64,000 nt of DNA from Blasia pusilla (taxonomy: Eukaryota; Marchantiophyta; Marchantiopsida; Blasiales), in the NCBI GenBank assembly GCA_050084515.1, contig CM114271.1, positions 21,514,001 through 21,578,000 on the forward strand, in the 5' to 3' direction. Below the pieces are notes generated by a model, which worked only from the letters and a program-made list of their open reading frames with translations, ran no database searches and was not told the origin of the DNA. Both the position numbers and the translations under genes were made by a program. This document shows positions 48,133 to 60,536 of the stretch, in pieces (position 1 is the first letter of the stretch; every line of letters begins with the position of its first letter).

Positions 48133-50592
48133 TTCCTCCCTTCCACTCTTACCACAAGAATAACATTCACTAACTAAATTCTTAGTTAATTTTAATTAAC
48201 GAAATCATTTTCCTTTTCTATTCAAATTTCTTTTCCTTTACCAAAATATCACATGTGAATTAATCAGATTATTTTAAAAATAACTATATTATTCATTTCA
48301 AATTTTAAACATAAATTTTATTCTCCAAAATCTTAGAAGAATAATCACATTTCACTCTTCTAAGTAATTACACTCATCCATTCAAATTTAAATGATATCC
48401 CAATCCCCTTAGTAATTTTACCTTTCCATAAAATTTACTCTTTCTCCACTCAAATTTATTTTCACTTTCCATCAAATATGAATTAAGGCACAAATCATAA
48501 AATTGTGGTTATTTGTCATAATTATTATAATTTTAAATATTTAAAATCACTAATCATAATATTAATTAAATTCTTAATTGATCAATAAAAAAATTGTATT
48601 CCATATTTCTAATGCCTATCCATTTAATGTGATTAACCAACAAAATTGCCTATATTTTCGTATCCTCTCACTATCTTATCGTATTATGCAAATGGGGTCG
48701 CCAATTATTACATTCCTCTATGGTGACACCCATTTATTGATACGCACCAATTATATCTTAAATTATGAAAAAAAAGGAAAATTATCAAGGGAAGCTCCGC
48801 GCATATACAAGCCTTATGAGCAACTTTCTTGTATTTGTTATTGTTTAATGGTTGATTGTTGATGATTTGGTGGTTAAGTTGCATAATCACTTCTTTTTAA
48901 TAATATAAATATATGAAATTTAATTATTTTAATACTAAAGGAAACTAATGGACACTCATGCTATATATGGGTTTGTTGTAAATATTTTTAATTTAAATTA
49001 TTCATTATGATCCTTACAAATTTACAAGTTTTTTACGTGACCATCTGATCCATCCATCCACGTGTCCATGTTTGATAATTATGTTTTGTCCTTTGTGTTT
49101 CGAGCCCATTGTGGCCTTCAAGTGACTCTTTGAGTCACTTGTTATAAATTCTGGACTAGTGTTTGAAAAAATCAGCGTGCTAGGGAAACACGTATGTTAA
49201 ATCGTTAAATCTATTCCATTAGCTCCTCTTGTTAGTTCTCTCGTCAAACCGTACACACGTAAATTCGGGAGGAATGCAAAAAACATAAGTGTGGACAACT
49301 TAATTCTTCAAACCCCATCCTCTTTTAAATGGATTCTCCATCACCCTAAACGTTTTTCTTTTTAGACAAAAGGTCTCTCAAAGGACCGTGCACATGTAAA
49401 TAATGGGAGGAGGAATGCAAAAAATGTTAGATTCTTCAAATCCAAAAGTTCGAACACCAAAAGGCTTTTATTTTTTTAAAGAAAAGTTCTCCTTGTTTGC
49501 ATGAAAATGTGACGAACGACTAACCCTAGAAATTATAAACTAACCTTGCAATATTATTTACCGAAAAACATTGTGACTAGGACACCATAGTATTCAGGCA
49601 GAGTTGAGAAATCTCCGTGACCGACAACAGAACTCCCGGGAAGTTATTAAGCTTCCAAGGAACTGCCCACACCGTAGTAACGCGTAAGTGGAAGAATAAA
49701 ACGATTTGACGAAGAGGCCGAGAAAAAGCCACAAAACGCGACAACAAGCAAGCATGCCCGCGCGGATGTGGACGGAATCCGCCGGATGTGCCTCTGCGTG
49801 CGAACGAATGGAAGGAAAAAAACGGAGCTGGAAAGCAGCCACCGTTCTCCTTGCGGTGCACGAACGAAGACAGAAAGAAAGCCTCATTCGCTCATAGGAA
49901 ACGGCGCGCTTTTCCCGGAGGAAAGCGAAAGATGAGTCGGCCGTTTCGTGTGCCTTCCTTGCTTTCATGCTGATGCTGATGCTGGTGGCGACGACCGGAG
50001 GGCAGCGCGGTCACCCCACACTCGTCCCACTCGCTCTGGCCACTTTGCCGTTCGCGCACACATGTTTCGGGGAGTGCACCGTGGCTGCGTTCAAATTTAA
50101 AGCGCTCAACGGCTCTCTCTCTCTCTCTCTCGCGTCGGGTGCCTCCGCGCGAGCGAGCGAGCGAGCGATTCGAGGGAGACTCGGAGAGGGAGAGGTCATG
50201 ATTATCATGACGATGCGGGTACGTAGAGGACGCTGGCGATTCCCACGAGAGAGAGACGCACTTCGCTCGCGAGAATAGGCAGAGAGAGAGGGAGGTGCGT
50301 ACGCGGGGGGTACGAAGGGGTGGGGGATGGGCGATGGTTGTTTCGATCCGCGACGACTCCACTCGTCTTCCGACTTCCCACACGGTGCCCCGATCGGCGG
50401 TTGGCAGCGCCAGTCGACCACGACCATCGGGATGTTCCTACGGGGGCGGAGGTACAGACACTGCAATTGCCCGCCGGTTATGGAGTCGTTGCTCGGATTC
50501 GCCGGTTGCGAGGAGCGGAGCTGAGCCGAGCTGAGACGAGACGAGAGCAGGCAGGGGCCGGAAGGGTAGTACCATCATCGTTATTAATAAAT
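48133..50592. other. Gene-free to 49.5 kb, then leader/promoter of the reticulon gene
   Basis: AT-rich with no gene to about 49.5 kb. From 49.6 kb G+C rises sharply. CT and GAGC runs at 50107–50168 and GA runs near 50280 lie in the likely 5' leader or core promoter of the following gene. Open frames on both strands here look like compositional shadows. Confidence 0.5.
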
Positions 50593-53500
50593 ATGGGGTC
50601 GGGGAGCCATAGATCGCCCGGTGCGACGGGAGCGGCCGGGGAGAGGAGAGCAGGGAGCCGTGGGGTGCGGTGGGCGGAGCTGAGCAGCGAATGGAATTTG
50701 GCGAATGGTGGTGTAATGGGAACGAAGGAGAGGAGCATGGTTGTCTCCCTTCATCCTCGCGTGGATTCTTCCACGTCCCCTCGAAGGATCATGAAGGCGG
50801 CAGGAGGAGCAACTGCCGCAGCAGCAGGGGATTCGGGCAATGCCGTGGTGAGGTCCTCACGTCGGGGTCCCACCCGCAACAGTGCGTCCATTTTGGCGAT
50901 GGAGGAGGTGGATGCGGCGGGAAACATTGTCGAAGCGAAGCTCGGGCGGCAGGATGGCTGGAGCTCGCACACCGGTGGCACTGTCAGATCCGTTTCTTCA
51001 AGAGCCGGTACAGGAGAGGCGCCCGATGTGCAAGCTAGTAGCGGCGGTCGGAGTCTAATGGCCGAGGCCCGAGGGAAAAGCCCGAAGCCTTCCCGAGTCG
51101 TCGAATTTGCGGAATTGCAAGATCAAACCAACGCGCAAAGATTGCCTCGTCCAAGGTCGGCGAAAAGCCCGACTCGAAGGATCAGAACGGTGGCCCAGGA
51201 AGCTGCTCCGGACGTACAGGAATCGCGTAGCCAAAGCCGCTTGCGCGAACCGAGATTTCTGCGTGGCCGCGTGGAGAGCCCGAGTCGCACGAGAGCGGAC
51301 GATGACGACCTTCAAGACGTTATGGCCGAGATTATTCACGATCACAGCTTGACGCTGGAGAAAGCTGCCCGCCGGCAGGTCAAAGGCACGAGACAAGCCC
51401 GGATTGATTCGCAGGAGCCTTCGAACGAAAATCCTTCTGGATCGTTTAGAAGCCCGTCGGCAGCTGAGACTCAAGAAGAAATTCAGGCCAAGGCCGCAGC
51501 CCGCCGCGCAAGAACTCGTCGACATAAGCGGAAAACCGATGGTACCAACGATCCTTCGTCCGAGGAGGCTCCCGAGCGGGGTTTGCCCGATGATCGTCCA
51601 TCGACCGGATTGCCCGGCTCTCATCAATCCGCGCCAAGGAAAACGACAGCGCGAGGTTTGTACTGCTCCTCGGGCTCCTGGAACGTTGGGCGAACCACCC
51701 TATCTCGCAGTGATTCTTCGGCTTTAATTTACATTTGTGAGAGTCGAGCTCGTGCGGTATGAATTTTCATTTGTGCGAAGACGGATCTGGAAAGTGTCTT
51801 GTCTGTCTTGGGAAGGTTTACGACTCACGTCTTTTGACAGTTAAGGACCAACCGTGACGCCGTATACCGTTGGTGGTAATTTCCACTCGAGCTTATCTCT
51901 TCTTGCAGTGATGGTCTATTCTCCGGCCCGAAACAGCTCCCAAATTCCTCACCCCATTGCGTTAACGTTACTGCCAGAGGGATCGAGCATTGTGAAAGAT
52001 TCACATCCTGTCTTCTTGCCTTGAAGCCTCACGGTGTGCCGATGACGACTTATTCTGCATTCGTGATTAATTGGTGCCTCTTTTAGTAAAGCGTGCAAGT
52101 CTGATAAGTTGCTGCTCCTCTCGAGCTGATAACAGTGGAGTGGAGAGTCATGTCAACTTAGCTTCGTCTCAGACGACGCGGTTGTTCGAATTTCCGAATT
52201 TATGAAGTCATCAGGAATCACCCTGAGGTCTGTAGGCTGTAGTTATCCGTGAAATCGTAGCACTTCCGGTGATGGTTAAGTATGCGGGTGCCCCTTATCA
52301 TACTTCCAGAACTGCGCATCTCGACCCTGACATACGACTCGACCTTCTCCTTTGTCCTAATTCCGTCCTGTCGTATCTTGCAGAATCGACCTCTGACGCT
52401 AGTACTTGGGCGCAAATGTTTGGTAAGTGCGATCTGCTTAAAGAGCGCACCAATGTACCTTCAGTAGTTTCGTCCGCTCGCACATTGAATGTCCCGCTGA
52501 AGAGCGTATCATTCTGACCTTCAGCTGATTTTGGTGGCTTCAGGGGATGTGCTAATGTGGAGGGACATTCCCAGATCAACGCTATTCTTCGGAGCAGGCC
52601 TTTTCTTTGTTTTGTCTGCATCCTACATGCGAGACACTCGCTTAGGGTGGGTGAACTACACTTTAACTGGTGTACTTGATCGAAAGAATGTTCCTTGATC
52701 AACGCTTTTCTTCGGAGTCGGACTTTCCTTTCTTTTATCTCCATCCTACAAGCCAGACACTCGCTTAGGGTCGGTGATCCTAACTGCAGCACATCTGCGA
52801 AAGAATTCGCGACTCCAAAGGCAGTCCTTCAGATAAAGTAAACCCGCCCTAGTTTCGCAACAGAGCAGTAGGCCTTCTGTGCGCACCTTGTTCTCCTCTG
52901 CAGACCGGTGCAAGCAACATCTGATGATTTGGTCTATGGATGCAGTGCACTGACTTTCACCTCGTACCTCGCCCTCTTGTATCTAGCGGGAGTGTATTGC
53001 CATCGAAATTTCTTAGGCGGGTAAGCATCCAGCCCAGCATGGGGCATGACCAAGCCCACTGTCTGCTGACTTTCCAACGACGAACGCGAACATGTCCCAG
53101 TGAGGTTTCTCTGTCGCATGCTCGTCTGATCGAGTTCTATAGAATTCGAATTAAGATAGTGTTGGAATTAAAGCTCATTTCGCATGATTTTCCGTGCTGT
53201 TTTCAAGGGGAATCGCGGATGCAAGCGGTTTAGATTGGAAATTGAGTGAATCAGAGGCATTCGAACTGATGCGAAGGGCTCTGCCAGCTGTGAATGCGGT
53301 GCTCAGCAAGTGTGGGCAGCTCTTTAGTGGAGATCCTTTCACCACTCTGAAGGTATCCATTTTGCTCAATTAAGCGTAGCAACGTTTCACCTCAGCACTC
53401 AAGATTGCGGGTGCTCTTCGTTTCAATGTGTTCATCGTGGTTTTTGAGAGTGAAAATTTTACTCGTCATCGACTTGTGTCAGGTTGCAACAATGCTGTGG

Positions 53501-54558
53501 TTCCTAGCACAAGCAGGGTACTACTTAAGTATTTGGAGTTTTGCTCGCTTGGGTACACCCTACTATCCTATCACGTCCACCCATGTACATCGCTTCATAT
53601 TCATCTGACTGCCGGCGCTTTTATGCTTCCCTCGATATTCGCTGGATCTTGGCAATAGAAAGAACTTGGGCCAGTTGTTTTATTTCGCTCTTCCTCCTCC
53701 CCATATCCCGGATGATTTTCTCAGTTTCATACTCTGAGAGCTGTGATGAGGGTTTTCCGAGCTGCTAGGTCAGTTTAGAAGTCAGGACGCATGAGTACCA
53801 GGAAGCATAGTGTCAGCAGCTACCAATATGTCGATTCTTCCCGTTTCAGCTTCCAGCTTTTTGTTGAGTGATTATTGCTCTGTTTTTATTGCAGCTTTTA
53901 TTGCTATGTTTTCTGTGCCTAAGCTTGTATCTTCCTACTCGCATCATCTCCAAGGACAAGGTATACTCACTACCGTGATACGGAATCTTGTCAAATGCTG
54001 TGATCCAATTCGATCTCCTTGAAGCTGTGTCGTAGCCTATTGAAATGGGAGTCTAATTCACTTCTGGTTCGCGCGTGTTGATGGCATCATGACGACACAG
54101 CCCATGTCTTAACGGAGCGGTTTTGGAAGTCTTGGGATGCATACGCACACAAAAAAGCGGCTATGGCCGGAGTTTTCATTGTAGCCTGGAATTTGTCTTC
54201 TATGACAGCTCGTCTCTTTGGTGGTAAGCCTCCGGAACTTGTTGATCGTTTTTCCTTTCTCGGAGTCTGGTGCAGAAACGTTTCTCGTATCCGTATTCGT
54301 ACATGGCTCGTGGCTTTGGGAAATTCGCGGGGCACTGAGAAAATCGTTGTGCGGGGAACAGCTTTTGTGATGTTGGTCGCAGTACGAGCCTACTATGGTC
54401 AGTTGGTCGAGCTAGAGGAGGTGCAAGATGACCACAAAACGTTTCCAGCTCGTCAGCACGAGGAGGCACGCGCGCCCATCGTCTCACCATCGCCCGAAAG
54501 AGTGCTTCGTCGTCATCCTCTTTTGAAAGAAGTGAAGGTTTGGCATTTCACCTTCTGA
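50593..54558 (+). CDS. Reticulon-like protein with long N-terminal region (plant RTNLB17/18/21 type)
   Basis: Eight exons join in consistent phase: 50593–51655, 52544–52646, 52946–53020, 53208–53352, 53483–53552, 53895–53960, 54101–54223 and 54362–54558, giving ~613 residues. Exon 1 encodes a basic, Ser/Arg/Ala-rich, probably disordered region of ~354 residues. The reticulon domain starts with 'DVLMWRDIPRSTLFFGAG' and continues with 'TFTSYLALLYLAGVYCHRN' (first membrane hairpin), the loop 'LPAVNAVLSKCGQLFSGDP', then 'VATMLWFLAQAGYYLSIWS' and 'IAMFSVPKLVSSYSHHL' (second hairpin). The tail has 'WDAYAHKKAAMAGVFIVAWN' and 'FVMLVAVRAYYGQL', seen in this plant subgroup. Reticulons wedge into and curve tubular ER membranes. 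An alternative exon 1 donor (ATTT|GTGAGA, ~51733) has the same phase. A decayed duplicate of exon 2 follows it. Confidence 0.9.
52684..52782 (+). pseudogene. Decayed duplicate of reticulon exon 2
   Basis: It aligns with 52544–52646 from 'tcaacgc.attcttcgga' to 'gacactcgcttaggg'. In the equivalent frame it reads 'STLFFGVGLSFLLSPSYKPDTRLG', preceded by a TGA where exon 2 has AGA (Arg). The upstream part (gatgtgctaatgtggagg) is shortened. If spliced in, it would truncate the protein before the membrane domain. It lies in the intron between exons 2 and 3. Confidence 0.82.
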
Positions 54559-57197
54559 TGGCATCACCTGCAGCCTGGGCTGATGCAATTCTTGAAACCA
54601 AGATTATTAGTTCCTGATTTTTGTTGTCTCCTTCTCGCCTCCTGAGATGTGTACCACCGATCGGCCATCTTTAACCATTTTTATTCAGCGGACCACACAG
54701 ACTCATTCTGATGTAGTCTGTGCACCAATTTCTCTGTGCACTGCCCATGCGCTGTGAGGGAGCTCGCTGCTCGTACATTCCGCAATTCGTCCACCGAATC
54801 GTCGGCATGATGTTGTTACCTAGAGTCGTCTCTGCAGGCATGGACAGGAAGGGACTGAGCTGCAACTTAGGTTTTTTCATTTCGATACGAGTTGAGCGCA
54901 GAAAGTAATGGACTCTTACAGCCTTCGCGTGTCTGCTCAGATCCAGGACTGATCCTTGGGAGTGTCCGTGATCTTGTGCAGACGGAACCGTCGTAATATG
55001 CCTCCGAAGTGGGATTAAGGGTCTGCACTTCTTTTCATCCAAGAGCGGAGAGACGTGGTGTGAGTGGTGTTGTACCGAGCCATCGTCACCCTGTCATGTG
55101 TGTGCATCCCTGAACAAGGACCCAGAAAAGAATGCATCCCGAGTTGCCCAATGGAGCGGACGGCCTCGGCTGTATAGATGGCGGTGCACAGTTACAGCTT
55201 CCTAAAAGTAGAGAGCGACACAGATGATGACTGCGGAATTGTACAGTACCAATCATTGCGGCGACCGAAATCTTTCTCGAAGGAAAGTAACCCGGCATCC
55301 TGTACCCAGGGTAAATGCGGGGCTTTTGGGACCGTATGTAGCCCCGGCAATTTCTTGCCAGCGACATGAGATTTCCAACTGCGATTGTCAGCTTGTTACT
55401 CATCTCCAGATCTCAGACGGATTTTTCGCCACGCACATTTTTTCACCATGAGAAACCGACTGCGAGCTTAGCGAGTCACTGAACTGTTGGGGTGTATATT
55501 ACATGGCTTCCTCCTCCACCTTGCCACTTGTTTTTACATCACGGTATGATTTGTAGGAGCGGAATGATATATGACCTACATATTTTGTAGGAAAAGGAAA
55601 AGTCTCCATACGCCAGCCACTTAAGAGACAGACATCGTCTATAATTGCAACATGGTTGGCTATGGTTTTGTGGATTATCATTATACGAAAAATATGACCT
55701 TCAATTTTAGGGAATCCCGCAATTCCTTCCTAGATTGTGATCTCCGCTTTCGAGGATTCTCGTCATGCGCCTCAACCTGTCTCAAACGCCGTGTTGAACC
55801 TCGGAGAGTCCGATGAATTCTCGGATTCCTTCTTGTTTAGGTCTTTCTTCATCCGTGTTCCATCTACTGTTGTCCGAATCTTCTACGAGCCCTGCCCTAA
55901 CGGTCGGTCCCCAAAGAGTTTTTCGGCTCAGACGCATAAAATCTTGAGCACCGTGGTCACGGCTCGAGTTAGATTCCAGACGCCCTGGTGTACGGGAATT
56001 GGGCCGGTCTTGTTTCATGAACGAAGCAACTAAATCCCCGCTCCCGAGCGAGATGTGTCACACCACCCCAAAACATCGCATCGGGGTTACCGACGCTTTA
56101 TCATCAGGTAGCGTCTTCGCGTCGCGGATCTCATCAGACAGGCCATGTATCGACTCCGACCACGTATGGTCTTTCGTCTCAGCAAGCGCTTGTTGGCACG
56201 AGAAGAGGAGCCCAGGAGAAGCTCTGCAAAGCTCGCGGTAACGCAAGGAGGTACATGTATGCAGTCAATGGAACAAAGGTGTTGTCGTTCACACACTCGG
56301 CATCCAGCGCCTCGGCGGGTGCAGTGGAGGGTTTGTGGAGCGCTCGGGAGCGGGGAGATACAGCCGGCGCTGCGGAGAGCGGAGGAAATATCGGGCCACA
56401 CCGGTAGGATAAACCGGGGAAAGGACGAGCTCATGGAACCCGAACCCTACCTACCTGAACGGGAAACGACACAAGTGGATAGGCACAGTAGCAGATCCAG
56501 CGGCACGAGAATTCGGCAGTCAGTCAACGTAGCTTATCTTGTTCGCAACCGAGCTCTCCGACGGAGTCCCGGAGGCTGACCGAATGGCGCAGCACGGACG
56601 GAACGAACGACCGAAAGAATCTCGGGCTGGGGGGCGTGAATCTGGACTCTCGCTGCGCTTACGTCACAGAGAGTGAGACGATTGTTTGCTGGTTTCTTTG
56701 TGCTCGACCGCTCTGCCGTGCCCGCTGCGGTGGGATCGCTTGCGGGCTTCTTGTCCTCCGCGTCCTCTTGGTCCTTGCGTTTTCGTCGCGCAGGAGCGAG
56801 GAGCAGGCAGGAAACCAGGAGGGAGAGCACGCGCCTGGAGTAGGACGGACGAGAAGCGAATGACTTCGAGGGAACCGAAGATCTGGAGCGCGCATGTCTT
56901 TGACTCCGAGCAACTCGATTCCGCATTGAATTGGAGGCGCGAGAGAGAGACGGGGCCTTGGAGATAGGTGGGAGAGGGAGAAAGAAAGAGCAGATGTAGT
57001 TTGTGCAACAATTTCTCCAAGGGAAAGAGAGAGAGAGGAGGAGGAGCAGGAGAGGGCATGGGGAGCAGGGGCGCAGCGAGCGCCTTCGTGGAGAAGGTGG
57101 TGCTGTGGGTGTCGCAGGAGAAAGAGGAAGTTGGAGAAGCGGCGGGAGAGAGGGGTGAGTGATCGATCGAGCGGTTACATGCTGGGAGACTGCGGCC
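54559..57197. other. Intergenic region and GA-rich leader of the HSP20-like gene
   Basis: No convincing gene. Long overlapping open frames on the minus strand at 57917–56534 lack motifs and overlap the start of the HSP20-like gene. Purine-rich runs at 56940–57060 (gagagagaga, gaggaggagg) probably lie in the 5' leader of the downstream gene. Confidence 0.45.
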
Positions 57198-58589
57198 ATG
57201 GAAAGTCCATCCACTCTGTTGTGCATGGACACGGCCTGTCCACCAGATATCAACCTGCCTCTGGCGGCCGATGCCTGGGCCACCGCCGGGAAGGACGATG
57301 GTGATTGCGGAAGCTTGCTCGCTGCGTCCACAAAGGGAAGACGGTGGGTTCGCCGTGGGGATTCCATCTGGGGTGCCTGGTTTTTCTTCACTCATTACTT
57401 CCGGGCTGCGTTGAGTGATACGAGTCGAAGTCGAGTCGGAGGAGATGGCCTCACCTCGGGGAAATTGGATTTGCGCCTGGACCTTTTCCTCGTTCAGCAC
57501 GACATGGAAAACATGTACATGTGGGCTTTCAAGGAGCGGCCAGAAAATGCTCTTGGAAAGATGCAGCTTCGCAGCTACATGAACGGGCATACGCGTTTCG
57601 GGGAGCCCCAGTTTCCATTCAGTGCCGATAAAGGGTTTACTCGCTCTCATCGCATGCAGCGGAAGCAGTACCGTGGGCTCTCCAATCCCCAGTGCGTCCA
57701 CGGGATAGAGGTGGTTAGGTCTCCGAGCTTCGCAAATGTGACCGATGAAGACCGGAAGCGCTGGACGGAGCTCACGGGCCGAGATTTGAACTTCTCCATT
57801 CCTCCGGATGCCGAGGCGTTCTCTCTGTGGAGGAACATGGCAGGCCCGGAATTCGATTTCGAAAGGTCCGGTGCATCCTCTCCAAGCAAGGCCATGAATG
57901 GCTCTGCCAAGAAGCATTCCTCTCGGCAGAGTCAGAAGTTGAACGGATCGACGCTCAATCTGTCCGGCAAGATGCCTGATGAAGTCGGTGTAGGTAGCGA
58001 GCTCGGTCTATGCGCCGGGAGCAAGAAGAAGAGGAAAGCGTTGCTCCCTGATGAGAACGAGGTGGAATCATGCGTTCCTGTCGTAAGCTATGGCGGGGCA
58101 CCGAGCTTGGATAATCAATCGGGGGGGCCGCCTTGCTGGTTGTCAAGCTTTTCGGGGGTGATGACGGAGGTGTGCGGTCCGGTAACCGGAGCCAAAACAG
58201 TCTATGAAGACGAAAAAGGATACTTGATTTTTGTCAGCTTGCCATTTACAGATTTGCAGCGTTTGAGGGTCTCATGGCGCAATACGGCCACTCATGGCAT
58301 TATCAAAATCCACGGCAGAAGTACGGGCTGCGTACCTTTCATCACCAGGGGAGAGAGGACGTTCAAGCTCACCGATCCCAACCCGGAGCACTGCCCCCCC
58401 GGAGATTTTGTGCGAGAGATCGGCCTCTCTACCCGGATACCGGAGAACGCGGATCTTACGGCTGTCTATGCGGAGGCGTGTGCCGGATTGGAGATTATGG
58501 TTCCCAAGCACCATGTTTTTTCCGAAGAAAGAGAAGTGCGTGTGTTCTTGTCTCCTCAATTGGGAGACAGTGATACCGTGCTCTCGTGA
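57198..58589 (+). CDS. HSP20-like (alpha-crystallin domain) chaperone superfamily protein, large plant type
   Basis: Single open frame of 463 residues from the ATG at 57198. The N-terminal two thirds include 'MENMYMWAFKERPENALGKM' and 'WRNMAGPEFDFERSG', features I recognise from a conserved plant family of ~500 residues (such as Arabidopsis At5g02480). Residues ~333–437 form an alpha-crystallin-like domain: 'YEDEKGYLIFVSLPFTDL', 'GIIKIHG', 'FKLTDPNPEHCPPGDFVREI', 'STRIPENADLTAVY' and 'LEIMVPKH'. A low-complexity linker with KKKRK lies at ~275 and could be nuclear-targeting. The family's precise role is not established; it lacks the size and oligomerisation tail of canonical small heat-shock proteins. 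The upstream in-frame GTG is not a likely start. Confidence 0.88.
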   Translation: MESPSTLLCMDTACPPDINLPLAADAWATAGKDDGDCGSLLAASTKGRRWVRRGDSIWGAWFFFTHYFRAALSDTSRSRVGGDGLTSGKLDLRLDLFLVQHDMENMYMWAFKERPENALGKMQLRSYMNGHTRFGEPQFPFSADKGFTRSHRMQRKQYRGLSNPQCVHGIEVVRSPSFANVTDEDRKRWTELTGRDLNFSIPPDAEAFSLWRNMAGPEFDFERSGASSPSKAMNGSAKKHSSRQSQKLNGSTLNLSGKMPDEVGVGSELGLCAGSKKKRKALLPDENEVESCVPVVSYGGAPSLDNQSGGPPCWLSSFSGVMTEVCGPVTGAKTVYEDEKGYLIFVSLPFTDLQRLRVSWRNTATHGIIKIHGRSTGCVPFITRGERTFKLTDPNPEHCPPGDFVREIGLSTRIPENADLTAVYAEACAGLEIMVPKHHVFSEEREVRVFLSPQLGDSDTVLS

Positions 58590-58646
58590 GTCACCTCCCT
58601 AATTATTTCCCTCGATGGATCCTTCGACATTTTGTACTATAATAGA

Positions 58647-58668
58647 CAGCAGCAGCAGCAGCAGCAGC
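58647..58668 (+). repeat. CAG trinucleotide run in the 3' flank of the HSP20-like gene
   Basis: Seven CAG units about 60 bp after the stop codon, probably in the 3' UTR. Confidence 0.92.
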
Positions 58669-58689
58669 GTAGTTTTAGTCACCGATTGT

Positions 58690-60536
58690 AGATTACCATT
58701 CATATTCCCATAACCGTTCTATTTTTGGTGAGCGGCGCTGTAAAAAAGTGCCTAATGTCGCCGTTCCTGTAAAGCAGAGGTGGCTACCTCGTTTGTGATT
58801 TGCTAGTGGTTGACCGAAGTGAACATTTTCCGTTGCCTCTTGGTTATCTCGTGTAGCGTCGTTCACCGAATGCGATTTCAATTTCACTTCCGAGTTGTGC
58901 TTCTGTGGTGGTGACAAGCGATCATCTTGTTTCCTGTATGTCATCGTGGGAGGAGGTAGCCAGGGAAGCTAGACTGTCCGTGCGCACACACAAACACACC
59001 TCCAAGCTGGACCGAGCGTTGGAGCGCCTGGATTTCTGCGGATCTCCAGTCGATGTCTGCAGGGTACGGGCTCAAGAGGTTCAAGACTCTCCAGACAAAT
59101 ATTCCTGCTAGATTCTTGTGGAGTCGCATGAGCTGCTGATGAGCTCTGCCACCACCTCCAGAGTCCCCTCATCTCTATCGGAGATGCGTGGGTTCGCTCT
59201 GCTGTATATGCGTGGGTTCGCTCTGCTGTATGTACTTGACCCGTACATGGCATTGTGTCACACACGTGGAGGCGTTTCTACGAATTGATAAGCGAGTTTC
59301 ACAAACGGCCTGCCTCAGAGAAGGCTATGTTCGAGTTTACGCCCACATTCCTGTAGCCACAAAAAATGATTCACGTGGAGGACAACGGCCAATACACTCA
59401 CTATTCACGCGGTGCTCGATGAAGAAAGACTGCACCACTCGAGTCAGATTTAGATTCAGGATTCTCTCCCCATATTTCACCTCACAAAGCCCATGATTTG
59501 TTTTCTATCTGTCTTGTATAAACAGATACAAATTTGATTTACCAATTCTGTACTTGATACCGCTAGGATTGTGCCATCCAACAATTTGCTTCGCGTGTCT
59601 CTCCAGGAGATTCGCTTTCCGTAACAGCTGTGAAATATGTGTGCTGGCAAACCAGCGCCGAGCCACATGCGCTGCCAGACTGATGATGAAAGAAAGAATT
59701 TGGAAAAAGGGTCGACTGTGACAGTTCCTCCTGATGACCGGAATAATACTCCTACTTCCACATCATGTTCCACAAGCACCGAAAGTAGATGGTGTAAGCA
59801 ATAACTACAAGTAACTTAAATGACTCAGTCATTTTATATGACCGAGTCATTAAAGCCACGTGTCAAAAAATAAGTATCTCAAGCCCCAGCGGACAGTCCA
59901 ATCATTAACAATCGTTAAGAGAACAGAAGGCTAACTGAGCAACCACTGGTACCACGAAGCTGGAATCGATGTTCGCTGGAGCTGCTGTTCAGGAAATTGT
60001 GAAGTCATGTGAAGTAGAAATCGGTAGCGAGACGTTCCAGGGCATGGGTGTAGTATCTATTACTCACCATGGAGAAATGGAAATAAGCATCGCTGCAACA
60101 GTAATTACAAGTGGAAAATTCAATCCGCGTGGACATTCAATTACATGAATTCTCTCCATTACTTTACAAGACTGAATCCTATAGCTCTGCTCGCATGAAT
60201 ATTTTCACAGATGTTGTCTAACAGCCTGTTTCAGTATTTTGGTATCCTTTTGAGTGTAAAGTCTACACAATGCGGATGAGGTTCTAAGTATAGAAACCTT
60301 GAGAAAAATCTCGTGCACCCATTTGTGTTTGAGAGGAAGCTAATTTGTATTGACTCTAAGTAGAATGTGGGTGAATGTTCCCTGAACAATGAATGAAGCA
60401 ACTCCATTCTGATTGTTGTTACTCCAATAATCCCGAATTTCAGAGCAGGCTGCAAAATTTCCTAACATTTACAATCTTACAATAAATCGTTCCCCAGCCT
60501 CCAATTTATTTTACAATGAAAATGTTGACAGTTGAT
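58690..60536. other. Convergent intergenic region
   Basis: It lies between the 3' ends of the HSP20-like gene (plus) and the strawberry-notch gene (minus). No gene was recognised. A short direct repeat 'atgcgtgggttcgctctgctgta' at 59186–59231 and an inverted repeat near 59.83 kb are the only structures seen. Confidence 0.5.
59819..59852. repeat. Inverted repeat with TGACTCA core, next to a G-box
   Basis: AATGACTCAGTCAT and ATGACCGAGTCATT are near-perfect inverted arms (13 of 14) around TTTATA-like bases. CCACGTGTC, a G-box/ABRE-type motif, follows at 59856–59864. TGACTCA and CACGTG are bZIP-type sites. No gene starts here, so a regulatory role is unproven. Confidence 0.55.

Noticed and set aside
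56534-57917. Long minus-strand open frames (285 and 417 codons)
   Set aside because: They overlap the HSP20-like coding sequence and its GC-rich leader, have Ser/Pro/Arg-rich composition and no family motif, so they are compositional shadows.
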